Source of the DNA: 2-01-FULL-40-42 sp964349415
GTDB taxonomy: Bacteria > Patescibacteriota > Microgenomatia > UBA1406 > GWC2-37-13
Length of the DNA stretch: 9,911 nt
Assembly: GCA_964349415.1 (NCBI GenBank)
Contig: CAYGGJ010000029.1
Location: 1 to 9,911, forward strand
Reading direction: 5' to 3'
Part shown: in pieces, positions 1 to 4,917 of the stretch
Position numbering within the stretch: the stretch's first letter is position 1
Layout: each line of letters starts with the position of its first letter
Program-made: the position numbers and the translations under genes
The notes under the pieces: model-generated
Databases searched by the model: none
Told to the model about the DNA's origin: nothing
What the model saw: only the letters and a program-made list of their open reading frames with translations

Positions 1-199
1 GAATTATTATGAGGAGATCTGTTAGATAAAGAGTGGGAGCGAGATAGTCAATGCGGATTCCGGAGATAAACGAAAATGGAAGAAAAAAATGTTTTCCAAG
101 TTGCGTCGGAAGAAGCAAAAGAAATAAGAAGATGGCTACAGTATTAAAAAAGTCCCAACTGACTTTCTTTTTTTTTGGGAACCTCGCTTTTTTCTTCAT
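1..199 (-). CDS. O-antigen ligase/polymerase-like membrane protein, N-terminal fragment
   Basis: A reading frame on the minus strand opens with ATG at 199-197 and stays open to the left edge (66 codons), so only the N-terminus is visible. The protein starts with a Lys/Arg-rich cytoplasmic stretch, then a hydrophobic helix (VAIFLFLLLPTQLGKHFF), then GIRIDYLAPTLYLTDLLI leading into another hydrophobic segment. From memory this matches the N-terminus of Wzy/WaaL-like O-antigen ligase domain proteins common in CPR bacteria, which polymerise or transfer surface glycans at the membrane. The start lies inside the preceding EndoQ-like gene in another frame, a 56-base overlap; no Shine-Dalgarno sequence precedes the ATG, so translation may depend on coupling. 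No other in-frame ATG is available downstream. The overlap, the membrane-protein composition and the recognised motif together make a chance frame unlikely. Exact enzymatic role cannot be decided from this fragment. Confidence 0.72.
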   Translation of the reverse strand, partial: MKKKARFPKKKKVSWDFFNTVAIFLFLLLLPTQLGKHFFLPFSFISGIRIDYLAPTLYLTDLLIII

Positions 200-1475
200 G
201 ATTTAAAAAGATTGATACTTTACCAAAGACGCCGTCGTAACCAGGGTCCACTTTTACGTTTCGCTCGCGCATATTCTGGATTCCCTGAGCAAGCTTCAGG
301 CCTCCCTTTTTTTCGATCTCATCATACGGTTTTTTAAGAAGAATATCAAATTCAGTCCCCATGGTATCGGTCGCTTCATAATAAGCTCTAATAGATTTTG
401 TTGGAGAATGATCATGCGTTTCCATAAGTATTTCAAGTAATGGAACTGCAGAAACAAAAGGAATCCTTTTCTTATCTTTATCATAGACAAACGTTAGTCC
501 GGAAGAGTTTTTTAAAAAGGCTAAATCTTTTTCCTGCAATACCTTACTAGACAGATCGCGCACCCGATTTTCAACGCCGATCGTTAATCCTCTAGAGCAG
601 ACGGGACAGACAGAACCCTTTTCAATTATCTCTTCCGGTGTGTAGCGTACATTACAGTCTCTGTGCCCGTTCCAATGATACTTCCCCTCTTCGGGAAAAA
701 ACTCGATAGTGTAGCCAATCTTTAATTTCCCTTTCGGATTTTGTTTGATTGCGTTCATAACATCCGGATACGTAAAAGAACCATTCTCGTCTTTCATAGT
801 GAAAACAGTGGCCTCTCTACCCATTTTTGGTCCGGAGTGTGCATCCGAAAAAGAGAGTATCGAGCGATTATTAAGTTCAACTATCTGCCAATTCATAATA
901 GGGTCCGATGATAGACCAGTCTCTATGGCATATACGTATTTTGACAAATCAGCAAAACAATCATCCAATTTGTCAAAACCGGATTTTGAGCCGTATACTC
1001 CAAACCACGGAGTCCACGCATGTGCGGGAACAATAAGAAAGTTTTCATCTATCGAAAGGGCTATTTCCAAAAGATTTCTTGATGAGATGCCCACAACAGG
1101 CCTCCCGTCTGATAGAAGTTTCGCGCCCATTGAAAGAAGCTTTTTGTTAAATTTTTCTACAGCAGAAAGATTTGGCGCAAAAAATAAGTTGTGAACTTTG
1201 CGTGCCATCCCACTCCCTTGAGAATAAATACTGCTTATTTCTGTTGAAAGAATGTAGGAAATATCTTTTACCCCGGCGACAGAGTAGATACCTTCTTCAG
1301 TCTCTTTCAACAATGAAGAAATTTCCTTAAACCAAATTGGGTGAGTCCAATCGGAACTCGATACAAGGTGAATTCCCTTTCTCTTTGCCCAATTTCCAAT
1401 TTCGAAAAGATCCATTTTTTGTGAAACAGCCCGTGAATACCTGGAATGTAAATGAAGATCAGCTATTATTTGCAT
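144..1475 (-). CDS. PHP-domain endonuclease Q (EndoQ)-like DNA repair nuclease
   Basis: The 443-residue protein begins with DLHLHSRYS (D6, H8, H10), followed by SSSDWTH (D42, H45), STEIS (E79), VPAHAWTP (H152) and SFSDAHS (D211, H213), the metal-binding motif series of PHP phosphoesterases. A zinc-finger-like part follows with H267, H271, C274, C290 and C293 (CPVC), then a mostly helical C-terminal region. This order and the length (about 420-440 residues) match the EndoQ family, formerly an uncharacterised PHP family often annotated UvrD-like. EndoQ nicks DNA 5' of deaminated bases such as uracil and hypoxanthine and at abasic sites. The last five residues, QLGLF, look like a bacterial beta-clamp-binding motif; archaeal EndoQ is known to work with PCNA. 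The start ATG has no Shine-Dalgarno sequence; a -10-like TACAAT seven bases upstream suggests a leaderless message. The 3' end overlaps the O-antigen ligase-like gene. Family assignment is fairly sure; activity and substrate are inferred. Confidence 0.82.
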   Translation of the reverse strand: MQIIADLHLHSRYSRAVSQKMDLFEIGNWAKRKGIHLVSSSDWTHPIWFKEISSLLKETEEGIYSVAGVKDISYILSTEISSIYSQGSGMARKVHNLFFAPNLSAVEKFNKKLLSMGAKLLSDGRPVVGISSRNLLEIALSIDENFLIVPAHAWTPWFGVYGSKSGFDKLDDCFADLSKYVYAIETGLSSDPIMNWQIVELNNRSILSFSDAHSGPKMGREATVFTMKDENGSFTYPDVMNAIKQNPKGKLKIGYTIEFFPEEGKYHWNGHRDCNVRYTPEEIIEKGSVCPVCSRGLTIGVENRVRDLSSKVLQEKDLAFLKNSSGLTFVYDKDKKRIPFVSAVPLLEILMETHDHSPTKSIRAYYEATDTMGTEFDILLKKPYDEIEKKGGLKLAQGIQNMRERNVKVDPGYDGVFGKVSIFLNHEEKSEVPKKKESQLGLF

Positions 1476-1481
1476 GCCGAA

Positions 1482-1512
1482 ATTGTAGCAGAAAAGCAGT
1501 TGAGGCTACAAA
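1482..1512. promoter_or_regulatory. Putative overlapping divergent promoter pair
   Basis: On the minus strand TTGTAG (1511-1506) is followed after 18 bases by TACAAT (1487-1482), placing a start close to the A of the EndoQ-like ATG at 1475. On the plus strand TTGTAG (1483-1488) is followed after 18 bases by TACAAA (1507-1512), pointing at the four-helix bundle gene. The two are superimposed because TTGTAGC (1483-1489) and GCTACAA (1505-1511) are a perfect inverted repeat. Hexamers are only moderate matches to consensus, so this is a prediction. Confidence 0.4.
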
Positions 1513-1528
1513 ATGAAACATGTAGCCT
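1503..1528. repeat. Local hairpin before the four-helix bundle gene
   Basis: AGGCTACA (1503-1510) and TGTAGCCT (1521-1528) form a perfect 8-base inverted repeat with a 10-base loop, ending six bases before the ATG at 1534. Its right arm is also part of the 17-base long-range repeat, so the two foldings exclude each other. Confidence 0.7.
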
Positions 1529-1917
1529 GAAGCATGAAACAAACATTTCATCAAAAACTACAACAGTTAATGGACGAACTTGTTCATTTTACCTATGATT
1601 TAACCGAAAACTTTCCGAGGAAAGAAGCATTTGGATTAACGAGTCAACTAAGAAGGGCCGCTTTATCTGTCATTTTAAACTACATTGAAGGGTATGCACG
1701 CCAAAGAACTGCTGTAAATAAAAACTTTCTAGAGATTTCATATGGCTCCTTGAAAGAAACGAAATACTTAATTAAGTTTAGTTTTAAACGAAAATACATA
1801 ACGAAGAGTCAATTCCATCGAGCTAACAATTACTACGAAGAAATAGCGAGAATGCTTTGGGGCACTCTCCGCCAGATTAATCCAAAGAAATAGATTGCTA
1901 CAGGCTGCGTGTTTCAT
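1513..1917. repeat. 17-base inverted repeat bracketing the four-helix bundle gene (IVS-like cassette)
   Basis: ATGAAACATGTAGCCTG (1513-1529) pairs with CAGGCTGCGTGTTTCAT (1901-1917). Fifteen positions are Watson-Crick; the two exceptions (1521 with 1909, 1523 with 1907) are G-U wobbles in RNA, so an RNA copy could form an unbroken 17-bp stem. The enclosed 371 bases contain the complete gene with only 4 bases before its start and 7 after its stop. This is the layout of intervening sequences in bacterial 23S rRNA, which carry S23 genes between base-paired ends cut by RNase III. Here no rRNA flanks it. Whether it is a mobile cassette or an RNA structure is inference. Confidence 0.6.
1534..1893 (+). 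CDS. Four-helix bundle protein, S23/23S rRNA intervening-sequence family
   Basis: The 119-residue basic protein has the family hallmarks in order: FPRKEAFGLTSQLRRAALSV (residues 27-46), NYIEGYARQ (49-57), FLEISYGSLKETKYL (65-79) and a final helix with NNYYEEIARML (98-108). Family members are small oligomeric four-helix bundles, found inside 23S rRNA intervening sequences and stand-alone in many CPR genomes; the related Avd protein assists diversity-generating reverse transcriptases. The molecular role of stand-alone copies is unknown, with nucleic-acid binding plausible from the positive charge. The ATG at 1534 follows GTAGCCTGAAGC, which has no good Shine-Dalgarno sequence. The gene sits divergent from the EndoQ-like gene and is tightly enclosed by the 17-base inverted repeat. 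No reverse transcriptase or variable repeat was seen nearby, so a retroelement role has no support here. Confidence 0.85.
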   Translation: MKQTFHQKLQQLMDELVHFTYDLTENFPRKEAFGLTSQLRRAALSVILNYIEGYARQRTAVNKNFLEISYGSLKETKYLIKFSFKRKYITKSQFHRANNYYEEIARMLWGTLRQINPKK

Positions 1918-1933
1918 GTTACATGAGATGCTC

Positions 1934-1962
1934 TTGCAAAAAATATAGGCGGGAATTATGAT
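1934..1962 (+). promoter_or_regulatory. Sigma-70-type promoter of the DUF1761 gene
   Basis: TTGCAA (1934-1939), a spacer of exactly 17 bases, and TATGAT (1957-1962). Transcription would start near 1969, giving a leader of about 20 bases that contains the Shine-Dalgarno sequence. Confidence 0.7.
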
Positions 1963-1974
1963 CAATTCATTGGA

Positions 1975-1985
1975 AAGGGGGTGAT
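1975..1985 (+). promoter_or_regulatory. Strong Shine-Dalgarno sequence that sets the DUF1761 start
   Basis: AAGGGGGTGAT matches the anti-Shine-Dalgarno complement AAGGAGGTGAT at 10 of 11 positions. The in-frame GTG at 1981 lies inside this element, so it cannot be the natural start; ATG at 1990 (or the adjacent ATG at 1993) is correctly spaced. Confidence 0.75.
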
Positions 1986-1989
1986 ACTT

Positions 1990-2415
1990 ATGATGGCAGA
2001 TGTAACAGTAAATCTTACGGCAGTTTTAGTCGCAGCAGTTGCAACTATGGTCGTCGGGTTCTTATGGTATTCACAGCTACTTTTCGGAAAACCTTGGATG
2101 AAGCTTGTCGGGATGACTCCAGGACACATGGAAGACGCAAAGGCAGGTATGGGAAAAACCTACGGACTTAGTTTTCTGGGAAGTCTGGTGATGGCATATG
2201 TATTAGCCAATGTAGTAAGCCTTACAAACGCAGTCAGCTGGCAGAGTGGAGCTATGGCCGGGTTTGTGATGTGGTTGGGATTTGTTGCGACCACCGGAGC
2301 CAACGAGTTTATATATGCAGTAAAACCCAAACCCTGGAATTTGTATCTGATAAACCAGGGATACCAGCTTGTAAACTTTCTTGTGATGGGAGCAATACTC
2401 GCAACCTGGGTATAA
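1990..2415 (+). CDS. DUF1761 family membrane protein
   Basis: The 141-residue protein is strongly hydrophobic with about four membrane helices, near residues 8-26, 58-78, 86-103 and 124-141. GFLWYSQLLFGKPWM (residues 23-37) at the end of the first helix is the DUF1761 signature, and ANEFIYAVKPKPWNLYLINQ lies before the last helix. The biochemical function of the family is unknown. It has its own promoter and a near-perfect Shine-Dalgarno sequence, suggesting a well-expressed single gene. It converges on the CDF-like transporter gene across a structured 146-base gap. The start is placed at ATG 1990, with ATG 1993 as an equal alternative. Nothing links it directly to the copper genes beyond proximity. 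Confidence 0.85.
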   Translation: MMADVTVNLTAVLVAAVATMVVGFLWYSQLLFGKPWMKLVGMTPGHMEDAKAGMGKTYGLSFLGSLVMAYVLANVVSLTNAVSWQSGAMAGFVMWLGFVATTGANEFIYAVKPKPWNLYLINQGYQLVNFLVMGAILATWV

Positions 2416-2435
2416 ATTCCTAAGCTTTTGGAAAA

Positions 2436-2520
2436 GTTCAACTATAGGATATTATATTGGATTGTTGTATCAATCCGCTCTCTAAAATACCCCAAAAAGG
2501 TCCGCCCAACTTAGTTGAAC
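2436..2520. repeat. Nested inverted repeats in the convergent intergenic region
   Basis: GTTCAACTA (2436-2444) and TAGTTGAAC (2512-2520) are a perfect 9-base inverted repeat 67 bases apart. Inside it, GGATTG (2459-2464) and CAATCC (2471-2476) form a 6-bp hairpin with a 6-base loop. The right arm also lies in a small palindrome, CAACT-T-AGTTG (2507-2517). GCTCTC (2477-2482) can pair with GAGAGC (2536-2541), a competing fold. The region contains no convincing open frame. It may be a shared 3' structure for the converging transcripts or a small structured RNA. Confidence 0.5.
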
Positions 2521-2541
2521 AAAAAAAGCTCATTTGAGAGC
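2521..2541 (-). terminator. Weak intrinsic terminator for the CDF-like gene
   Basis: Read on the minus strand, GCTC-TCAAAT-GAGC is followed directly by seven T. The stem is only four base pairs, so efficiency is doubtful; position just downstream of the transporter stop supports it. Confidence 0.4.
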
Positions 2542-2561
2542 ATGGCCCCGTTTATCAAAAG

Positions 2562-3179
2562 TTAACACATGCAAAGTTTCTTTTCCTTGTAAGTATTGTA
2601 TCCTTCTCTAAAAAGAAATCCTGCGATGGCTATCCCCGCTACTGCATCTGCCCACCAAATACCGTAGAAATAGTTAAGACCGAGTCCAATGAGCATAGTT
2701 ATAGACATAAAAATACAGGCAAGTGTCTGTTTGGAGTCGGCAACTAAGCTTCTGATATGATTATCCATCCCTATAGACCTCTTTTTTTTATACAGAACAG
2801 TCATAACAGCTATGGAGACCAGAGCTATGACTACTCCCAAAAGACTGTGTTCGGGCGCTTGATGAGCAAACAGTCTTTTTATTGCCTCGTAGAAGACATA
2901 CGTTCCAAGAATGAAGAAAGTGTAAGAAATAAACTTTATCGTTTTGTTCTCTGTCTCGTCAGTATCACTCTGTGAAATAGTGCTGTTTTTCCTAAATCTC
3001 CATATAAGAATAAGGCTCGATAGGCTTTCAACAAAACTATCTAATCCAAATCCAATAAGCGATATGCTTCCCGTAAGTATACCTCCCCCTACGGATATTA
3101 AACCCTCAAGTATGTTGTATATAACAGTAAAGTATGCGAGATCAAGAGTTTGTTTTACTGGTGATCTGTTTATAGACAT
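2562..3179 (-). CDS. Short CDF-like cation transporter (no C-terminal domain)
   Basis: The 205-residue protein has about six membrane helices and carries polar residues where cation diffusion facilitators bind metal: SLIGFGLDSFVES (D47, E51) in the second helix and LVADSKQTLAC (D148, C155) in the fifth, followed by GIWWADAVAGIAIA (D178) in the sixth. CDF proteins exchange divalent cations for protons. It ends 27 residues after D178 with KLCMC, so the cytoplasmic metal-sensing domain of typical CDF proteins of about 300 residues is absent. The loop at 62-80 is charged rather than His-rich. It is the second gene of a two-gene minus-strand unit, 13 bases after the HXXEE gene, and divergent from csoR, which suggests metal-linked expression. 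Substrate (Zn, Fe, Mn or other) cannot be told. No Shine-Dalgarno sequence precedes the ATG. Confidence 0.8.
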   Translation of the reverse strand: MSINRSPVKQTLDLAYFTVIYNILEGLISVGGGILTGSISLIGFGLDSFVESLSSLILIWRFRKNSTISQSDTDETENKTIKFISYTFFILGTYVFYEAIKRLFAHQAPEHSLLGVVIALVSIAVMTVLYKKKRSIGMDNHIRSLVADSKQTLACIFMSITMLIGLGLNYFYGIWWADAVAGIAIAGFLFREGYNTYKEKKLCMC

Positions 3180-3192
3180 GACAAGTTAAAGT

Positions 3193-3540
3193 TTATCTGA
3201 AATTTATAAAATAAAAGATTGAAACAATCAAAACGTGAAGGAACGCAGTTATTAAGCCCGGGACATACTTTTTTTTAAATCTCCACCAAATGACATGTTG
3301 AATGCCATTTATAAACATCAAGATAAGAAAAGATATTTGAAGAGCCTCCCGGTATGGAAAATCCTTGTAGAGATACACTCCAATCCAGAATAGACTAAAA
3401 ACTACTTCAAACAGGAGAAAAACCCAGAAGGGCATCGTGGACAGATACCATTTCTTGTGAAATCCGGTTGAAAGTTCCTCCACTGAGTGAAAAAGTTGCG
3501 TTATCAAGCTGATAATATAGAACGTCTCAAGGTGCTGCAT
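3193..3540 (-). CDS. HXXEE-domain integral membrane protein
   Basis: The 115-residue protein holds about four hydrophobic segments. HSVEEL (H18, E21, E22) in the first is the motif that names the HXXEE family, and the second family hallmark, NGIQHVIWW (N78, H82) followed by KYVPGLITA (Y92, P94, G95), is present too. H102 sits in the final helix. The family has no established function; the conserved His and Glu inside the membrane would suit metal binding or membrane chemistry, but that is inference. It is first in a unit with the CDF-like transporter and its start is only 74 bases from that of csoR on the opposite strand, so copper-linked control is plausible. A far and weak AGGA upstream is the only ribosome-binding candidate. 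Confidence 0.75.
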   Translation of the reverse strand: MQHLETFYIISLITQLFHSVEELSTGFHKKWYLSTMPFWVFLLFEVVFSLFWIGVYLYKDFPYREALQISFLILMFINGIQHVIWWRFKKKYVPGLITAFLHVLIVSIFYFINFR

Positions 3541-3557
3541 AGATGTAAATATATCCT

Positions 3558-3586
3558 ATTGAAATCAAATATTGTACAGTATACAA
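3558..3586 (-). promoter_or_regulatory. Putative promoter of the HXXEE-CDF unit
   Basis: On the minus strand TTGTAT (3586-3581), 17 bases, then TTCAAT (3563-3558), giving a start near 3551 and a leader of about 10 bases. Its -35 box coincides with the -10 box of the csoR promoter and the reverse, so the two polymerases would compete. The -10 is only 4 of 6 to consensus. Confidence 0.35.
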
Positions 3587-3587
3587 T
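3559..3587 (+). promoter_or_regulatory. csoR: Promoter of the csoR-copA operon
   Basis: TTGAAA (3559-3564), a 17-base spacer and TACAAT (3582-3587), a good sigma-70 pattern. The expected start, near 3594, falls inside the CCCTATAGGG palindrome. ATTGTA (3571-3576) and TACAAT (3582-3587) also form an inverted repeat. Confidence 0.7.
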
Positions 3588-3606
3588 ATCCCTATAGGGG
3601 GGATAT
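3586..3606. promoter_or_regulatory. CsoR-type operator
   Basis: CCCTATAGGG (3590-3599) is a perfect palindrome within ATATCCC-TATA-GGGGGGATAT. GC blocks around a short AT centre, flanked by AT, are typical of operators of CsoR-family repressors. It lies between the -10 box and the csoR start codon, and its G-run doubles as the Shine-Dalgarno sequence. Bound apo-CsoR would block both initiation and the divergent -35 region; Cu(I) would release it. Confidence 0.65.
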
Positions 3607-3614
3607 ATTAAAAT

Positions 3615-3887
3615 ATGGCATATCGACCAAAAGACACAAAAGAACGAATACTCCACAGGCTCAAAATTGCTCAAGGGCACTTAAAGAAAGTTGCCGCAAT
3701 GGTTGATCAAGATGAATATTGCATCGACGTTCTTCATCAGTCCCAGGCAGTTCAAAAAGCTATAAAAGAGACAGACAACCTTATTCTTGAAAATCATCTC
3801 AAAACTTGTGTGGCCGACGCTATAAGCGAAGGGAAGAAAGAAGAAGCGGTCTTAGAGATTATGCAAGTTTTCAAAAAGAATCAATAA
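3615..3887 (+). CDS. csoR: CsoR-family copper-sensing transcriptional repressor
   Basis: The 90-residue all-helical protein (DUF156/CsoR family) carries the Cu(I) ligand triad at C36 (EYCIDVLHQ), H61 and C65 (NHLKTC). Numbering coincides with the Mycobacterium tuberculosis protein. The second-shell residues needed there for allostery, Y35 and E81, are also present, which argues for genuine copper sensing rather than formaldehyde, nickel or sulfur relatives. The N-terminus RILHRLKIAQGHLKKV is the usual basic DNA-contact helix. Family members bind operator DNA as tetramers and let go on binding Cu(I). It leads an operon with DUF305, cupredoxin-like, copA and hydrolase genes and would repress its own promoter through the palindrome just upstream. 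The GGGGGGAT before the ATG serves as ribosome-binding site. Function is well supported by residues and context. Confidence 0.93.
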   Translation: MAYRPKDTKERILHRLKIAQGHLKKVAAMVDQDEYCIDVLHQSQAVQKAIKETDNLILENHLKTCVADAISEGKKEEAVLEIMQVFKKNQ

Positions 3888-3904
3888 GAAAGAAGGTGAA
3901 AAAT

Positions 3905-4555
3905 ATGAAAAACGAGAAAGCTATTTTATATGGAATAATTGGTCTTTTTGCAGGGGTTCTACTAACTGTTTTTATAGCATCCAGCGCAGTAAACACCGGA
4001 AACACCGGGATGATGAGCATGATGGGAATAGGATCGCAAATTGGTGGGACTCAAAATATGATGTCAGCCAATATCGACCGTCATTTTATAGAGCAGATGA
4101 TTCCACATCATGAAGATGCTATTACAATGGCAAAATTAGCACAAACCAAGGCACAACGGCCGGAAATTAAGGAGCTGTCAAAAGCTATTATTGAAAGTCA
4201 GAGTAATGAGATTGACGATATGAGAAGTTGGTATAAGGCTTGGTTTGGAGAAGAAGTACCAAAGGACGAGCAAGTGATGGGAGATCATGGTATGGGACAA
4301 AGAATGGGTGCTGGTATGCATATGGGCATGATGGGAGACGAGACGGATATGACAAGACTGGAAGATGCAGAGGATTTCGATAAAGTATTTATCGAAGAAA
4401 TGATTCCTCACCACCAGATGGCAGTAATGATGGCTACCATGCTTGAACGAGGCACAAACCGCACGGAAATGAAACAGTTGGCGAAAGATATTAAAGAGGC
4501 TCAGACCAAAGAAATCAATCAAATGAGAGAATGGTACAAAGTTTGGGGTTATTAA
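3905..4555 (+). CDS. Membrane-anchored DUF305 protein with two MIPHH repeats
   Basis: A single N-terminal helix (residues 7-25) would anchor this 216-residue protein with its body outside the membrane. The body is an internal duplication: EQMIPHHEDAITMA (63-76) ending in MRSWYKAW, and EEMIPHHQMAVMMA (164-177) ending in MREWYKVW. Both are DUF305 signatures from a ferritin-like helical family that recurs in copper-resistance loci. A Met-rich stretch precedes the first repeat (M36, M37, M39, M40, M52, M53) and a Met/Gly/His-rich linker separates the repeats (residues 125-149, eight Met). Thioether-rich runs of this kind suit Cu(I) binding. The start is the ATG at 3905, five bases after AAGGTGA; a longer frame from 3806 would overlap csoR by 82 bases and spoil the anchor. 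It follows csoR after 17 bases. Copper binding is inferred. Confidence 0.9.
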   Translation: MKNEKAILYGIIGLFAGVLLTVFIASSAVNTGNTGMMSMMGIGSQIGGTQNMMSANIDRHFIEQMIPHHEDAITMAKLAQTKAQRPEIKELSKAIIESQSNEIDDMRSWYKAWFGEEVPKDEQVMGDHGMGQRMGAGMHMGMMGDETDMTRLEDAEDFDKVFIEEMIPHHQMAVMMATMLERGTNRTEMKQLAKDIKEAQTKEINQMREWYKVWGY

Positions 4556-4917
4556 TGATGAGCTTCGACAAGATTGCGGTCGCCATATTCAGCGTAGCTG
4601 GAATGGTCTTTACATATTGGTTCTTTTTAATGAAGAAGGATGATATTGTTATGGTTTCAGACTCCGTTAGTATTGTGGTCGAAGGCGGTTATTCTCCCAG
4701 TGTTATTTCTATTCCAAAAGATAAAACTACCAAAATTTCTTTCTTACGAAAAGATTCTTCAAGCTGCTTAGAAGAAGTTGTCTTAAGCGAATTTAAAGTT
4801 CGTCGCTATCTACCGCTTAATAAAAAAGTCACTATAGAAGTTACACCTAAAAAAGAAGGAACATTTCCGTTCTCGTGCGGTATGAATATGTTCCATGGGA
4901 AAATAATAGTCAGATGA
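4555..4917 (+). CDS. Membrane-anchored cupredoxin-like copper-binding protein
   Basis: The 120-residue protein has one N-terminal membrane helix (about residues 7-26) and a beta-rich domain of the cupredoxin_1/EfeO type: GGYSPSVISIPKDKTTKISF, then DSSSCLEEVVL (C71), then FPFSCGMNMFHGKIIV (C108, M110, M112, H114). The CGMxM ending and the earlier Cys are seen in cupredoxin-like domains linked to copper ATPases; the likely ligands are Cys, Met and possibly His rather than the classical two-His blue-copper set, which suits Cu(I) storage or hand-off. The start is ATG 4555, overlapping the DUF305 stop by one base (TAATG), with ATG 4558 equally possible. The stop overlaps copA by 4 bases (ATGA). 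Coupling suggests a fixed ratio with its neighbours and a role in passing or holding exported copper. Ligands are inferred. Confidence 0.8.
   Translation: MMSFDKIAVAIFSVAGMVFTYWFFLMKKDDIVMVSDSVSIVVEGGYSPSVISIPKDKTTKISFLRKDSSSCLEEVVLSEFKVRRYLPLNKKVTIEVTPKKEGTFPFSCGMNMFHGKIIVR

Noticed and set aside
76..147. A 23-codon plus-strand frame (ATG at 76) and an NYYEEI-like peptide at 2-22 that recalls the four-helix bundle protein
   Set aside because: Both lie antisense to the well-supported O-antigen ligase-like frame; the peptide match is only six residues.
146..176. Hairpin AAAGTC/GACTTT with A and T runs, resembling a bidirectional terminator
   Set aside because: It falls within two overlapping minus-strand coding regions, and the A/T runs are explained by Lys and Phe codons.
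745..1194. A 149-codon plus-strand open frame
   Set aside because: It is antisense to the PHP-domain core, whose conserved motifs account for the sequence; the translation shows no recognisable family.
1534..1893. Four-helix bundle gene as the Avd component of a diversity-generating retroelement
   Set aside because: No reverse transcriptase, template repeat or variable repeat is visible in the window.
3806..3904. Longer N-terminus for the DUF305 protein
   Set aside because: It would overlap csoR by 82 bases and put 33 charged residues before the membrane anchor, whereas ATG 3905 has a proper Shine-Dalgarno sequence.
4178..4522. A 114-codon minus-strand frame rich in His
   Set aside because: Its His content arises from antisense of the Met codons (ATG read as CAT) in the DUF305 gene.
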